From Aurantimonas endophytica (GTDB lineage Bacteria; Pseudomonadota; Alphaproteobacteria; Rhizobiales; Rhizobiaceae): a DNA stretch of 64,000 bases. The DNA lies in the NCBI RefSeq assembly GCF_014196845.1, contig NZ_JACIEM010000004.1, forward strand, positions 1-64,000. Direction: 5' to 3'. The first letter of the stretch is position 1; each line of letters starts with the position of its first letter. This document shows, piece after piece, positions 44,602 to 52,825 of the stretch. A model generated the notes under the pieces. It worked only from the letters and a program-made list of their open reading frames with translations, was not told the DNA's origin and ran no database searches. The translations under genes and the position numbers were made by a program.

Positions 44602-45408
44602 ATGTCCGACCTGTTCCCGCCCGCCCCGACGACACTCTCGCTGTTCGACGAACCGCTGCTGCCGGTCGTCCGGGTCATCGATACCGAGACGGCTGGCCAG
44701 AAGCTGTCCGAGGATGCGGTGATCGAGATCGGTTCGGTGGATATCGATCTTGCCACCCGCGCGATCTTCAACCCGATGCGCAGCTTCTGCGATCCCGGCG
44801 GCGCGGTGATCAATCCACATGCCCGGAAGGTCCACCGGATCACCGACGCGATGCTGATCGGCGCGCCGCCCTTCGCCGAGGCGCTGAAGCCTTTCGCCGG
44901 GGCGCCGATCTATGCCGCGCAGCGGGCCGAGTTCGACCGCTCGCGGCTTCGCCTGACAGGCCGCTGGCTGTGCACCCACAAGCTGGCCCTGCGGGCCTTT
45001 CCCGCGCTGCCGGCACACGGGCTCCAGAGCCTCGTCAAATATGTCCCGCTCGGTCTTGCCCCGGTGGCACCTCTCCTGGCGGGCGAGCATCCGCATCGCG
45101 CGCTCTATGACGCCGCCTGCACCGCGGTTCTGCTTAGCGTCATCACCGCGAAGCTGCTGCCGCGCTGTGCCGACGTCGCCGATTTCCTCGAGCGGGCCGA
45201 GAGGGTGTCGCGCGAGCCGGCGCTGCTCGCACGGTTCCGCTTCGGCCGCTACAAGGGCGTCGATCTAGCGCGTGTGCCGGACGCCTATCTGGAATGGCTG
45301 CTGCGCGAGCCGGGCATGGACGCCGATACGCTGTTCACCGCCCGCCACCATCTGCGCCACCGGGGCATTCGCGGCACCCGCGTCCTGCCCGCAGCCGCGA
45401 CCGGGTAG
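44602..45408 (+). CDS. DnaQ-like 3'-5' exonuclease with C-terminal DUF3820
   Basis: The N-terminal half carries a DEDD exonuclease pattern: VIDTETAGQ (DxE, about residue 26), a region with HARKVHRITDAML, and the late HRALYDAACTAVL with the conserved H...D of the ExoIII motif. The C-terminal residues RFRFGRYKGVDLARVPDAYL then EWLLRE match DUF3820, often fused to such exonucleases. Start ATG 44602 has no strong ribosome-binding site. It precedes an ATP-dependent DNA ligase on the same strand, suggesting a DNA-repair unit. Confidence 0.8.
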   Translation: MSDLFPPAPTTLSLFDEPLLPVVRVIDTETAGQKLSEDAVIEIGSVDIDLATRAIFNPMRSFCDPGGAVINPHARKVHRITDAMLIGAPPFAEALKPFAGAPIYAAQRAEFDRSRLRLTGRWLCTHKLALRAFPALPAHGLQSLVKYVPLGLAPVAPLLAGEHPHRALYDAACTAVLLSVITAKLLPRCADVADFLERAERVSREPALLARFRFGRYKGVDLARVPDAYLEWLLREPGMDADTLFTARHHLRHRGIRGTRVLPAAATG

Positions 45409-45475
45409 AGCCGACCGGTGACCGCAAGCCGCGCCGCGCTATCTGTGCGGGCGATCTCACTGCTAGCGGTTGGAC

Positions 45476-47140
45476 ATGCAGCGTTTCGCCGAACTTCTCG
45501 ACCGACTGGTGCTGACGCCTGCGCGCAACGGCAAGCTGCGGCTGCTGCGGGATTTCTTCGCGGCTGTGCCGGATCCCGAGCGCGGATACGCGCTGGCGGC
45601 GATCACCGGCGGGCTCGACATATCGAGCGTCAAGCCGGCGATGCTGCGCGGGTTGATCGCCGAGCGCATGGACGAGGTGCTGTTCGGCTATTCCTACGAC
45701 TATGTCGGTGATCTCGCCGAGACGATCGCGCTGGTCTGGCCCGCGCCGCATGACGGGGTCCGCGCGGCTGTCGAGCCACCGACCCTGTCGGAGGTGGTCG
45801 GTGCGCTCGGCGAAGCGACCCGCCAGCAGGGCCCGCTTTTGGTCGCCGCGTGGCTCGACCGGCTGGATTCCTCCGGGCGCTACGCCCTCCTGAAGCTGGT
45901 CACCGGCGCCATGCGCATCGGCGTGTCGGCCCGCCTCGCCAAGCAGGCGCTGGCGGATTTCGGCGGCCAGGACGTCGCCGCCATCGAGGAGCTCTGGCAC
46001 GGGCTCGAGCCGCCCTACGAGCCGCTCTTCGCCTGGCTGGAAGGGCGCGCGGAGAGGCCGGAATCGGCGGCGGCCTCGCCGTTTCGCCCGGTCATGCTGT
46101 CGCACGCGCTGGAAGCGCCGGACTACACCAGGATCGAGCCGGACGCCTACGCCGCCGAATGGAAGTGGGACGGCATCCGCGTCCAGGCGACCGCCGAGCG
46201 CGGCGTGCGGCGGCTCTATTCGCGCACCGGCGACGACATTTCCGGCGCCTTCCCGGACCTCGTCGACTTCATGACCTATGATGGCGCGCTGGACGGTGAG
46301 CTGCTCGTCGCCCGGCCGGCCGACGCCAAGTCGGGCAGGCCGCAGGTCGCTGCCCATCCCGGCGCGCCGCGCGACGACATCGTCGTCGGCACGTTCTCCG
46401 ACCTGCAGCAGCGGCTGAACCGCAAGGCCGTCTCCGCCGCAGTGCTGAAGCGCTATCCGGTCTTCCTGCGTGCCTACGATCTGCTGCAGGACGGCAGCGA
46501 GGACCTGCGCGGCCTTGCCTTCGCCGAACGACGCAAGCGGCTGGAGCGCTTCCTCGTCGGCCTCGACCCGTCGCGCTTCGACCTTTCGCCGCTGGTGCCG
46601 TTCCAGCAGTTCGACGACCTCGCCCCCCTGCGCGCCGAGCCGCCGCATCCGGTGATCGAGGGGCTGATGCTGAAGCGCTGGGATTCGACCTATGTCCCCG
46701 GCCGGCCAAAGGGGCCGTGGTTCAAGTGGAAGAAGGATCCCCGCCTCGTCGACGCCGTGCTGATGTACGCCCAGCGCGGGCACGGCAAGCGCTCGAGCTA
46801 CTATTCCGACTACACGTTCGGCGTCTGGACCGGGCCGGAGGACGATCTGGAACTGGTGCCGGTCGGCAAGGCCTATTTCGGCTTCACCGACGAGGAGTTG
46901 AAGCAGCTCGACAAATATGTCCGCGACAACACGGTGGAGCGTTTCGGCCCGGTCCGCTCGGTGCGCGCCGAGCCGGACCACGGGCTGGTCATCGAGGTAG
47001 CGTTCGAGGGACTGGCCCGCTCCACCCGCCACAAATCCGGCGTCGCCATGCGCTTTCCGCGGGTTTCGCGGCTGCGGTGGGACAAGCCGGCCTTCGAGGC
47101 CGACCGGCTGGAAACCCTGCAGGCGATGCTGCCCGAATAG
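45476..47140 (+). CDS. ATP-dependent DNA ligase ('cisplatin damage response' type)
   Basis: The start is set at ATG 45476; a TTG two codons upstream is possible. Across 554 residues the order is: N-terminal DNA-binding domain (residues 1-190), adenylation domain with catalytic lysine in EWKWDGIRVQ (KxDGxR, about residue 227) and DGELLVARP, then EGLMLKRWDSTYVPG. An OB domain ends it (WFKWKKDPRLVDAVLMY, GVWTGPEDDLELVPVG). It seals nicks with ATP and is distinct from the NAD-dependent LigA. In Hyphomicrobiales this type is annotated as cisplatin-damage-response ligase. The exonuclease directly upstream supports a repair role. Confidence 0.9.
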   Translation: MQRFAELLDRLVLTPARNGKLRLLRDFFAAVPDPERGYALAAITGGLDISSVKPAMLRGLIAERMDEVLFGYSYDYVGDLAETIALVWPAPHDGVRAAVEPPTLSEVVGALGEATRQQGPLLVAAWLDRLDSSGRYALLKLVTGAMRIGVSARLAKQALADFGGQDVAAIEELWHGLEPPYEPLFAWLEGRAERPESAAASPFRPVMLSHALEAPDYTRIEPDAYAAEWKWDGIRVQATAERGVRRLYSRTGDDISGAFPDLVDFMTYDGALDGELLVARPADAKSGRPQVAAHPGAPRDDIVVGTFSDLQQRLNRKAVSAAVLKRYPVFLRAYDLLQDGSEDLRGLAFAERRKRLERFLVGLDPSRFDLSPLVPFQQFDDLAPLRAEPPHPVIEGLMLKRWDSTYVPGRPKGPWFKWKKDPRLVDAVLMYAQRGHGKRSSYYSDYTFGVWTGPEDDLELVPVGKAYFGFTDEELKQLDKYVRDNTVERFGPVRSVRAEPDHGLVIEVAFEGLARSTRHKSGVAMRFPRVSRLRWDKPAFEADRLETLQAMLPE

Positions 47141-47212
47141 GCCGGCTTCTTGCGCCGCGACGCCCGCCCGCCTACCTGCCCGCCAGGGGACGCGCAGCGC
47201 GAGAGGCGGATC

Positions 47213-47482
47213 ATGTCGGAACGGGTCAACAATTTCCTGGGGGGATCGCCGCTCGGCGTCGCGATCCGCCTGGTTCTGCTGTCCATTGCTGTGGGGCTGA
47301 TCCTCTCGTGGTTCTCCTTCAGCCCGTGGGACGTGGTCGACTGGTTCGTCGACATGTTCGACTGGCTGTGGAACAGCGTCTTCGGTTCGCTCGACCGGGC
47401 CTTCGACTACTTCCTGCTCGGGGCAGCGATCGTCATTCCGCTGTTCATCATTTCGCGGCTGTTCAGCATGGGCCGCCGCTGA
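47213..47482 (+). CDS. DUF6460 integral membrane protein
   Basis: The start is ATG 47213 (MSERVNNFLGGSPLGVAIRL), since the longer frame adds an Arg/Pro-rich tail with no support; GAGAGGCGG lies upstream. The 89 residues form two to three membrane segments: LVLLSIAVGLILSWF, WDVVDWFVDMFDWLWNSVFG (amphipathic and aromatic) and FLLGAAIVIPLFIIS. They end with LFSMGRR. This is the DUF6460 signature common in rhizobia. The function is unknown. It follows the ligase by 72 bases. Confidence 0.75.
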   Translation: MSERVNNFLGGSPLGVAIRLVLLSIAVGLILSWFSFSPWDVVDWFVDMFDWLWNSVFGSLDRAFDYFLLGAAIVIPLFIISRLFSMGRR

Positions 47483-47567
47483 GGCAAGGGCGCCGGTACC
47501 CGCCCGACGACCATCTCCGCCGGGCATGAGGGCGCATGCCAAGACGAACCGTATTGTCCTGATCGGA

Positions 47568-48560
47568 TCAGCCCGGTTGTAGGATCTGGCCGCCCTGGTC
47601 GTTCGCTGCGGTGTTGCGAGCGTCAGCCTGCTTCTTCTTCAGTTCCGTTGCCGCGACGGCCGTCGCGATTTGCGCCTTGAGGTCGCTCGGCTGAGGCTGC
47701 AGATCGTCAGCGGGAAAATTCTTGCTCAGGAGATCGGGCAGCAGCCTTTCCAGGAAGCCCGCGGCAAATCCCAGGATCATCGCCAGCCGCCAGTCCAGCG
47801 GCACATCCGGGGCGGTGGGCTCGATGCCCGTGATGGCGGCCAGGCTGACCAGCCCTGACGTCAGGAGGAGCAGCAGTGCGCCCGCGGAGAGAATGCCGAT
47901 GGCGACACGAAGCCCGCTGTCGACGTAGTTCGGGATGGAAGAGACTTCCGGGGAGAGAGCACGCGTTCGTATGCCGATGGCCATCGATAGATACGCGCCG
48001 AGAGCGCCGCCTGCCATGGCGAACGTCACGTCCCGATCGTTGCCCACTGTCGTCAGCGCGAGAAGGACGCCGGCGACCGGCAGGGCCATCAGCGTGGCGG
48101 CCGGAATGAACGAGATGCGGCTGTTGCGCGCCCGTTCCTCGACCGCCTTCTGAATGGCGTCCTCGAGAACGGAAATCGCCAGCGTCGTCTGATCTAGGAG
48201 GCCAAGGCGCAGCGCGACGGCTATCTGCCGATGGTACTTGGCGGCCGGGCTCCCCTGCTCCTCGGCGAAGTACTCCAGCTTTTCCCGATAGGGTTGCAGC
48301 GCGCCGATCTTCTCATTCTGCTGCCTAGCCAGCGCCGCGTCGTCGGAGAATTGCACTTGTATCCGGTTGTCGGCCGAGTAGATCGCGAAATCCGAAAATT
48401 TGGCGAAAACCTCTTTGATGAGGCGCCCTGAACTGTCTATTTCGCCGACGACGATATCCGAGATCTTGAAATCGCGTGGGGACGCCGGCGAAGATGCGCC
48501 ATCCTTTCCGGTAGCCCTCGGGTCCGGCGAAATAGATTGAGCTGAAGACTGAGCATCCAT
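47568..48560 (-). CDS. Hypothetical membrane protein with cytoplasmic N-terminal domain (330 aa)
   Basis: The protein starts at ATG 48560. Its first 145 residues are soluble and contain FKISDIVVGEIDSSGRLIKE and a helical segment. Four membrane segments follow at about 150-172 (PAATLMALPVAGVLLAL), 182-200, 220-245 and 262-278. It ends with a disordered Lys/Ala-rich tail. No family is recognised. It is convergent with the DUF6460 gene. The pattern (soluble domain, four-helix membrane part, disordered tail) would suit a sensor or scaffold, but nothing specific can be claimed. Confidence 0.65.
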   Translation of the reverse strand: MDAQSSAQSISPDPRATGKDGASSPASPRDFKISDIVVGEIDSSGRLIKEVFAKFSDFAIYSADNRIQVQFSDDAALARQQNEKIGALQPYREKLEYFAEEQGSPAAKYHRQIAVALRLGLLDQTTLAISVLEDAIQKAVEERARNSRISFIPAATLMALPVAGVLLALTTVGNDRDVTFAMAGGALGAYLSMAIGIRTRALSPEVSSIPNYVDSGLRVAIGILSAGALLLLLTSGLVSLAAITGIEPTAPDVPLDWRLAMILGFAAGFLERLLPDLLSKNFPADDLQPQPSDLKAQIATAVAATELKKKQADARNTAANDQGGQILQPG

Positions 48561-48671
48561 CGCAACGTTTCCGTTCTGCGGGTTCGGCGCTTCAGGCGTT
48601 CGATGGCAAGTAATTATCTCAAATCCAAGACCATAATATTATCTATATCACGTTAGGGCAACTGACGATCG

Positions 48672-49574
48672 TCAAATAAACTCCCCCGCCACCCGGTGCA
48701 CGATCGTATGCCGTCGCGCGAGGGCGTCGATGTCGCGCGAGTAGCCGCCGCCGATGACGGCGGCCACTGGCACCGCGCGGTCGCGGAAGAAGCCTATGAC
48801 GGTGCGGTCGCGCTCGGCGAGGCCCTGGTCGGTGAGCGAAAGGCGTCCCAGCCGGTCGTCTTCATGCGGGTCGACCCCGGCATTGTAGAAGACCAGGTCC
48901 GGACGGGCGGCTTCGAAGGCGGTGTGCAGCGCCGCCCATAGCGCCGCCAGATAGGCCGCGTCGCCGGTGCCGTCGGGGAGCGCCACGTCCCAGTCCGACT
49001 GCGCCTTCACCGCCGGATAGTTCTTCGCCCCGTGCAGCGACAGCGTGAACACGCGCGGCTCGCGCTCGAAGATCCGCGCCGTGCCGTCGCCCTGATGAAC
49101 GTCGCAGTCGACGACCAGGATGCGGCCAATATCGCCCTCGTCGAGCAGCCCGGCCGCGGCGACGGCGACGTCGTTGAACACCGAGAAGCCCGCGCCGCCC
49201 TCGTGCCCGGCGTGGTGGCTGCCGCCGGCGGTGTTGCAGGCGAGGCCCCCGGCGAGTGCCAGGCGGGCGGTCAGCACCGTGCCCCCCGTCGCGCAGCGCG
49301 AGCGCCGGGCGACCTTCTCGTCCACCACGAAGCCGATCGCCTTCTCGATCGCCGCCGGCACGGTCTGGCTGAGCACCTGGTCGACATAGAGCGGATCGTG
49401 GGCCAGCCGCAGCCACTCGGGCGACGCGGGCGCCGGGACATGGAACCCGCCGGCGGCAACGATCCCGTCCTCGACGAGGATCTCCGCCAGCCGGCTGAAT
49501 TTCGACATGGGAAAGCGGTGGCCGGGGTCGAATTTCGCGTCGAAGGCGGGGTGATGGATGATCGGAACGCTCAT
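48672..49574 (-). CDS. Histone deacetylase family protein
   Basis: The 300-residue protein starts at ATG 49574 and has the arginase-deacetylase fold motifs. They are GGSHHAGHEGGAGFSVFND (the paired histidines and catalytic region), VVDCDVHQGDGTARIF with the zinc Asp and His, and YNAGVDPHEDDRLGRLSLT with the second zinc Asp. The sequence GGGYSRD supplies the catalytic Tyr loop. Bacterial members deacetylate small molecules such as acetylpolyamines or acetoin-like compounds, or have unknown targets. It is divergent from the MATE exporter gene 79 bases away. Confidence 0.92.
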   Translation of the reverse strand: MSVPIIHHPAFDAKFDPGHRFPMSKFSRLAEILVEDGIVAAGGFHVPAPASPEWLRLAHDPLYVDQVLSQTVPAAIEKAIGFVVDEKVARRSRCATGGTVLTARLALAGGLACNTAGGSHHAGHEGGAGFSVFNDVAVAAAGLLDEGDIGRILVVDCDVHQGDGTARIFEREPRVFTLSLHGAKNYPAVKAQSDWDVALPDGTGDAAYLAALWAALHTAFEAARPDLVFYNAGVDPHEDDRLGRLSLTDQGLAERDRTVIGFFRDRAVPVAAVIGGGYSRDIDALARRHTIVHRVAGEFI

Positions 49575-49653
49575 GCATCGCCAAGATAGGACGCGGCAGC
49601 CGGCTTCGCAGCTTTAGCTTGCACGGCCGAAGCCGTGATGGCACCGAGAATCC

Positions 49654-51057
49654 ATGCGGCGCGAGGCGGACCATCCAGAACCCATGGCAATAGCGGCGGC
49701 GCCGGATAGTGCCGCGCTGCGCGTGCGCCCGTTCACGGTCGGCCATCGCGACGTCTGGCGGATCACCCTGCCGATGACGCTGGCCTTCCTGACGACGCCG
49801 CTCCTCGGCCTCACCGACACGGCGGTAGTCGGACGGATCGGCGACGCCGAGGCCCTTGGCGGCCTGGCGGTCGGCGCGCTGGTCTTCGACTTCGCCTTTT
49901 CGACCTGCAACTTCTTGCGCACGGGCACGACCGGACTCACCGCCCAGGCGGTCGGTGCCGAGGACGGACGGGAGGTCCAGGCGGTGTTCTGGCGCGCCAT
50001 CGCGCTCGCCGTCGTCATCGGCCTGGTACTGGTGCTGGCTGAGCCGCTAATCACGGCGCTCGGCCTGCTCGCCATCTCGCCCGGCGAGGGCGTCGCCGAG
50101 ACGGTGCGGACCTACGTCTTCGTGCGGATGTTCTCGGCCCCCTTCGCCCTCGTCAACTACGCCATTCTCGGCCATGTGCTGGGGCGGGGCCGGGGCGGCC
50201 TCGGGCTCGGGCTCCAGATCGTCGTCAACGGCACCAACATCGTCCTCTCCATCCTGTTCGGCCTGGTGCTCGAAGGGGGCATTGCCGGGGTCGCCCTTGG
50301 AACCGTGTGCGGCGAGGCGTTGGGAGCGCTCGTCGGGCTGTGGATCCTCATCCGGGGCTTCGACCGGCGGGAACAGCCATCGCGGCAGGCGATCATGGAC
50401 CGGCACGGCTTCCTGCGGATGGTCGCGGTCAATCGCGACATCATGATCCGCTCCTTCTGCCTGCTCGGGGCTTTCGTGCTGTTCACCCGGATTGGGGCGC
50501 AGCTTGGCGCCGTGGTTCTTGCGGCCAACGGCATCCTGATGAACCTCTTTCTGGTGGGCGGCTACTTCCTCGACGGCATGGCGACCGCGGCCGAGCAGCT
50601 CGTCGGCCGCTCGGTCGGCGCCCGCTATCGCCCGGCTTTCGACCAGGCCGTGCGCCTGACGATCGGCTGGGGCCTCGGCCTGTCGCTGCTGCTGTCCGCG
50701 CTCTTCTTCGTGACGGGGGAGGCGCTCGTCGCCTTCCTCACCACCGACGCGGCGGTGCGCGAAGCGGCCGGGACCTATCTCGCCTGGGCGGCGCTAACCC
50801 CGCTGGCCGGCGCACTCGCCTTCATCATGGACGGTGTCTTCATCGGTGCGACGTGGTCGCGCACGATGCGCGACATGATGCTGGTATCCGTCGCGATCTT
50901 CGCCCTTGCCGCCTACGGCTTCACCGGCCTGTACGGCAATCACGGGCTCTGGCTGGCGATGCTGCTCTTTCTCGGCTTGCGCGGCTTCAGCCTGCTGGCG
51001 CTGTTGCCGCGGCGGCGCGCCCAGAGCTTCGCATCGGTGCCGAGCGACCCGCGCTGA
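49654..51057 (+). CDS. MATE family efflux transporter (DinF-like)
   Basis: Start ATG 49654; ATG 49684 is an alternative. The 467 residues have twelve hydrophobic segments arranged in two six-helix halves. The opening is HRDVWRITLPMTLAFLTTPL then LGLTDTAVVGRIGD, typical of the DinF branch. Later comes YFLDGMATAAEQLVGRSVGA. It would expel cationic compounds or drugs in exchange for Na+ or H+. It is divergent from the deacetylase gene and followed by the LOV kinase after 174 bases. Confidence 0.9.
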   Translation: MRREADHPEPMAIAAAPDSAALRVRPFTVGHRDVWRITLPMTLAFLTTPLLGLTDTAVVGRIGDAEALGGLAVGALVFDFAFSTCNFLRTGTTGLTAQAVGAEDGREVQAVFWRAIALAVVIGLVLVLAEPLITALGLLAISPGEGVAETVRTYVFVRMFSAPFALVNYAILGHVLGRGRGGLGLGLQIVVNGTNIVLSILFGLVLEGGIAGVALGTVCGEALGALVGLWILIRGFDRREQPSRQAIMDRHGFLRMVAVNRDIMIRSFCLLGAFVLFTRIGAQLGAVVLAANGILMNLFLVGGYFLDGMATAAEQLVGRSVGARYRPAFDQAVRLTIGWGLGLSLLLSALFFVTGEALVAFLTTDAAVREAAGTYLAWAALTPLAGALAFIMDGVFIGATWSRTMRDMMLVSVAIFALAAYGFTGLYGNHGLWLAMLLFLGLRGFSLLALLPRRRAQSFASVPSDPR

Positions 51058-51127
51058 GGTGCCTCCCGCTGCTTCAGCCAGATCGTTGCGACCACCGACC
51101 TGCATCCGGCCAGCTACAGAGCTCTTG

Positions 51128-51153
51128 GGAACAGAATCTCAAGCCTTCACGTT
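51128..51153 (+). promoter_or_regulatory. EcfG-type general stress promoter (GGAAC-N17-CGTT)
   Basis: GGAAC at 51128-51132 is followed after exactly 17 bases by CGTT at 51150-51153. This matches the consensus for the alphaproteobacterial EcfG sigma factor (GGAAC, 16-17 bases, CGTT). It lies 79 bases before the LOV histidine kinase start, with no gene between, on the same strand. It implies that the photoreceptor and its response regulator are induced in the general stress response. The match is exact but was found by eye only. Confidence 0.7.
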
Positions 51154-51231
51154 AGTCGACGGCGATAAACGAAGCGCAGCTCGAAGAATTCCGTCCGGAT
51201 CATCCCGGCTCACTCCAGCGGTCCCAGAGGC

Positions 51232-52332
51232 ATGAAACAGCGTGACGATTGGCATTTGACCGAGATCATCGGTCATGAACTTGGACGTGGAGATCCCTTC
51301 GCGGCCGCCATTCGCGGCACGCGTATGTCGATGATCATCACCGACCCGCGGCGGGACGATAATCCGATCGTCTTCGCCAACCAGGCATTCCAGGACCTGA
51401 CGGGCTATGACCGCCACGAGATCATCGGTCGCAACTGTCGCTTTCTTCAGGGCGCAGAGACCGACAAGTCCGCCATCGACGAGGTCCGGCAGGCGATCGC
51501 CGCCGAGCGGTCGATCAATGTCGATCTCCTGAACTACCGCAAGGACGGGACCGCCTTCTGGAATTCCCTTTACGTCAGTCCGGTCCGCGGAGACGATGGC
51601 GACGTCCAGTTCTTCTTCGCCTCGCAACTCGACATGACGCACCGGGTGGAGACCGAGAAGGCTCTGGCGCGCCAGAAGGAAATCGTCGAGGCCGAAGTCC
51701 ACGCGCGCACCCTGGATCTGCAGGCGGCACTGGAAGCCAAGACGCTGCTGCTCCACGAGGTCGACCACCGCGTCAAGAACAACCTGACGATGATCGGCTC
51801 GCTGCTGCGCCTGCAGTCGCGCTCATTGCCGGATGCGCAATTCCGCCAGACCCTCGAGACCATGCTGGAGCGGGTGGACGCGCTCGCCGCCGTCCACCGC
51901 CGGCTCTACCAGAATGGCGACATCACGCGTTTCGACATCGGTGCGTTTGCCGAGAGCCTCGCCGAGGACGTGATTGGCGCGAGCGGTCGCCCTGACATTG
52001 TGCTCAAGAGCGATTGCGAGCCGGTTCAGATCGCCGCCGACCAGGCGGCGCCCGTGGGGCTGATCCTGAACGAGCTGATCACCAATGCGGTCAAGCATGC
52101 CTATGGCGACGGCAGGGGCGGCGAACTCTCCCTCGGCGTGCGCCAGATCGACGGCCATGCACTGATCGACCTGCGCGACGATGGCCCGGGGTTCGACGCG
52201 GACAACGCGTTCGACGGCTCCGTCGGCCGCTCCCTCGTTGCGCGGCTGTCCCGGCAGATCGGGGCGGAAACAAAATGGAAAGGGGCAGCGTCCGGCACGC
52301 ATGTCTCGATCCGCTTTCCGGTGGCTTCGTGA
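51232..52332 (+). CDS. LOV-domain blue-light histidine kinase (HisKA_2 / HWE-like)
   Basis: The 366 residues contain an N-terminal LOV domain (about 15-140) with the flavin-adduct cysteine at Cys69 in GRNCRFLQG and the LOV pattern LLNYRKDGTAFWN. A helical linker leads to a HisKA_2-type dimerisation helix with HEVDHRVKNNLTMI, whose likely phosphoacceptor is His179. An atypical ATPase domain follows (LNELITNAVKHAYGDGRG, DLRDDGPGF). The layout is that of LOV-HK sensors. ATG 51232 is followed by only one plausible reading. It is co-oriented with the single-domain regulator 22 bases downstream and lies behind an EcfG-type promoter. Confidence 0.92.
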   Translation: MKQRDDWHLTEIIGHELGRGDPFAAAIRGTRMSMIITDPRRDDNPIVFANQAFQDLTGYDRHEIIGRNCRFLQGAETDKSAIDEVRQAIAAERSINVDLLNYRKDGTAFWNSLYVSPVRGDDGDVQFFFASQLDMTHRVETEKALARQKEIVEAEVHARTLDLQAALEAKTLLLHEVDHRVKNNLTMIGSLLRLQSRSLPDAQFRQTLETMLERVDALAAVHRRLYQNGDITRFDIGAFAESLAEDVIGASGRPDIVLKSDCEPVQIAADQAAPVGLILNELITNAVKHAYGDGRGGELSLGVRQIDGHALIDLRDDGPGFDADNAFDGSVGRSLVARLSRQIGAETKWKGAASGTHVSIRFPVAS

Positions 52333-52354
52333 CCGGCAACCAAGGATCAGACTG

Positions 52355-52801
52355 ATGCGTACCCCGCCCCTGAAGTTCCTGATCGTCGAGGACGAAGCGC
52401 TCCTCGCGATGGACATAGAGGCCATGATCGAGGACGCCGGCCACGAGGTTGGCGGCGAAGCTAGCTGCCTGCGCCTGCTGCAGGCTCTTCCCGTGGATGT
52501 GCAGCCCGACATCGCCTTCGTGGACGTGCATCTTGCCGAGGGCTCCAGTGGCCTCGACGCCTGCACCTACATCCGCCAGACTTGGCCTGATGCGTTCGTC
52601 GTGTTCATTACCGGCAATCCGCGCAAGGTGCCGGAGGACTTTGCCGGCGGCCATGGCATCCTGCCGAAGCCTTTCGTGCGCAGCGACGTCCTGCGCATCA
52701 TGCGGTATCTGGAAGAGGGCGTCTGCGATCCTCCGCCGGTATCGCGCCCGCCCGCCAGCTTTATGCCTGCGCCAAAGCTGGCTGGAGTCTGGGCCGCCTG
52801 A
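52355..52801 (+). CDS. Single-domain response regulator
   Basis: Starting at ATG 52355 (MRTPPLKFLIVEDEALLAMD), the 148 residues hold a REC domain. It has the acidic pair (VEDEA), phospho-acceptor Asp57 in FVDVHLAEGSSG, the conserved Thr (FITGNPRK) and Lys (LPKPF). About 30 disordered residues follow, with no output domain. It belongs to the CheY-like group often paired with HWE/HisKA_2 kinases and is the probable direct partner of the upstream LOV kinase. Its downstream target is not encoded here. Confidence 0.88.
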   Translation: MRTPPLKFLIVEDEALLAMDIEAMIEDAGHEVGGEASCLRLLQALPVDVQPDIAFVDVHLAEGSSGLDACTYIRQTWPDAFVVFITGNPRKVPEDFAGGHGILPKPFVRSDVLRIMRYLEEGVCDPPPVSRPPASFMPAPKLAGVWAA

Positions 52802-52825
52802 ACAGGGGCTTTACCCACGCATGGT

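Noticed and set aside
45335-47542. A 735-codon minus-strand frame opposite the DNA ligase
   Set aside because: Composition is typical of antisense GC-rich DNA, and the ligase on the other strand has all catalytic motifs.
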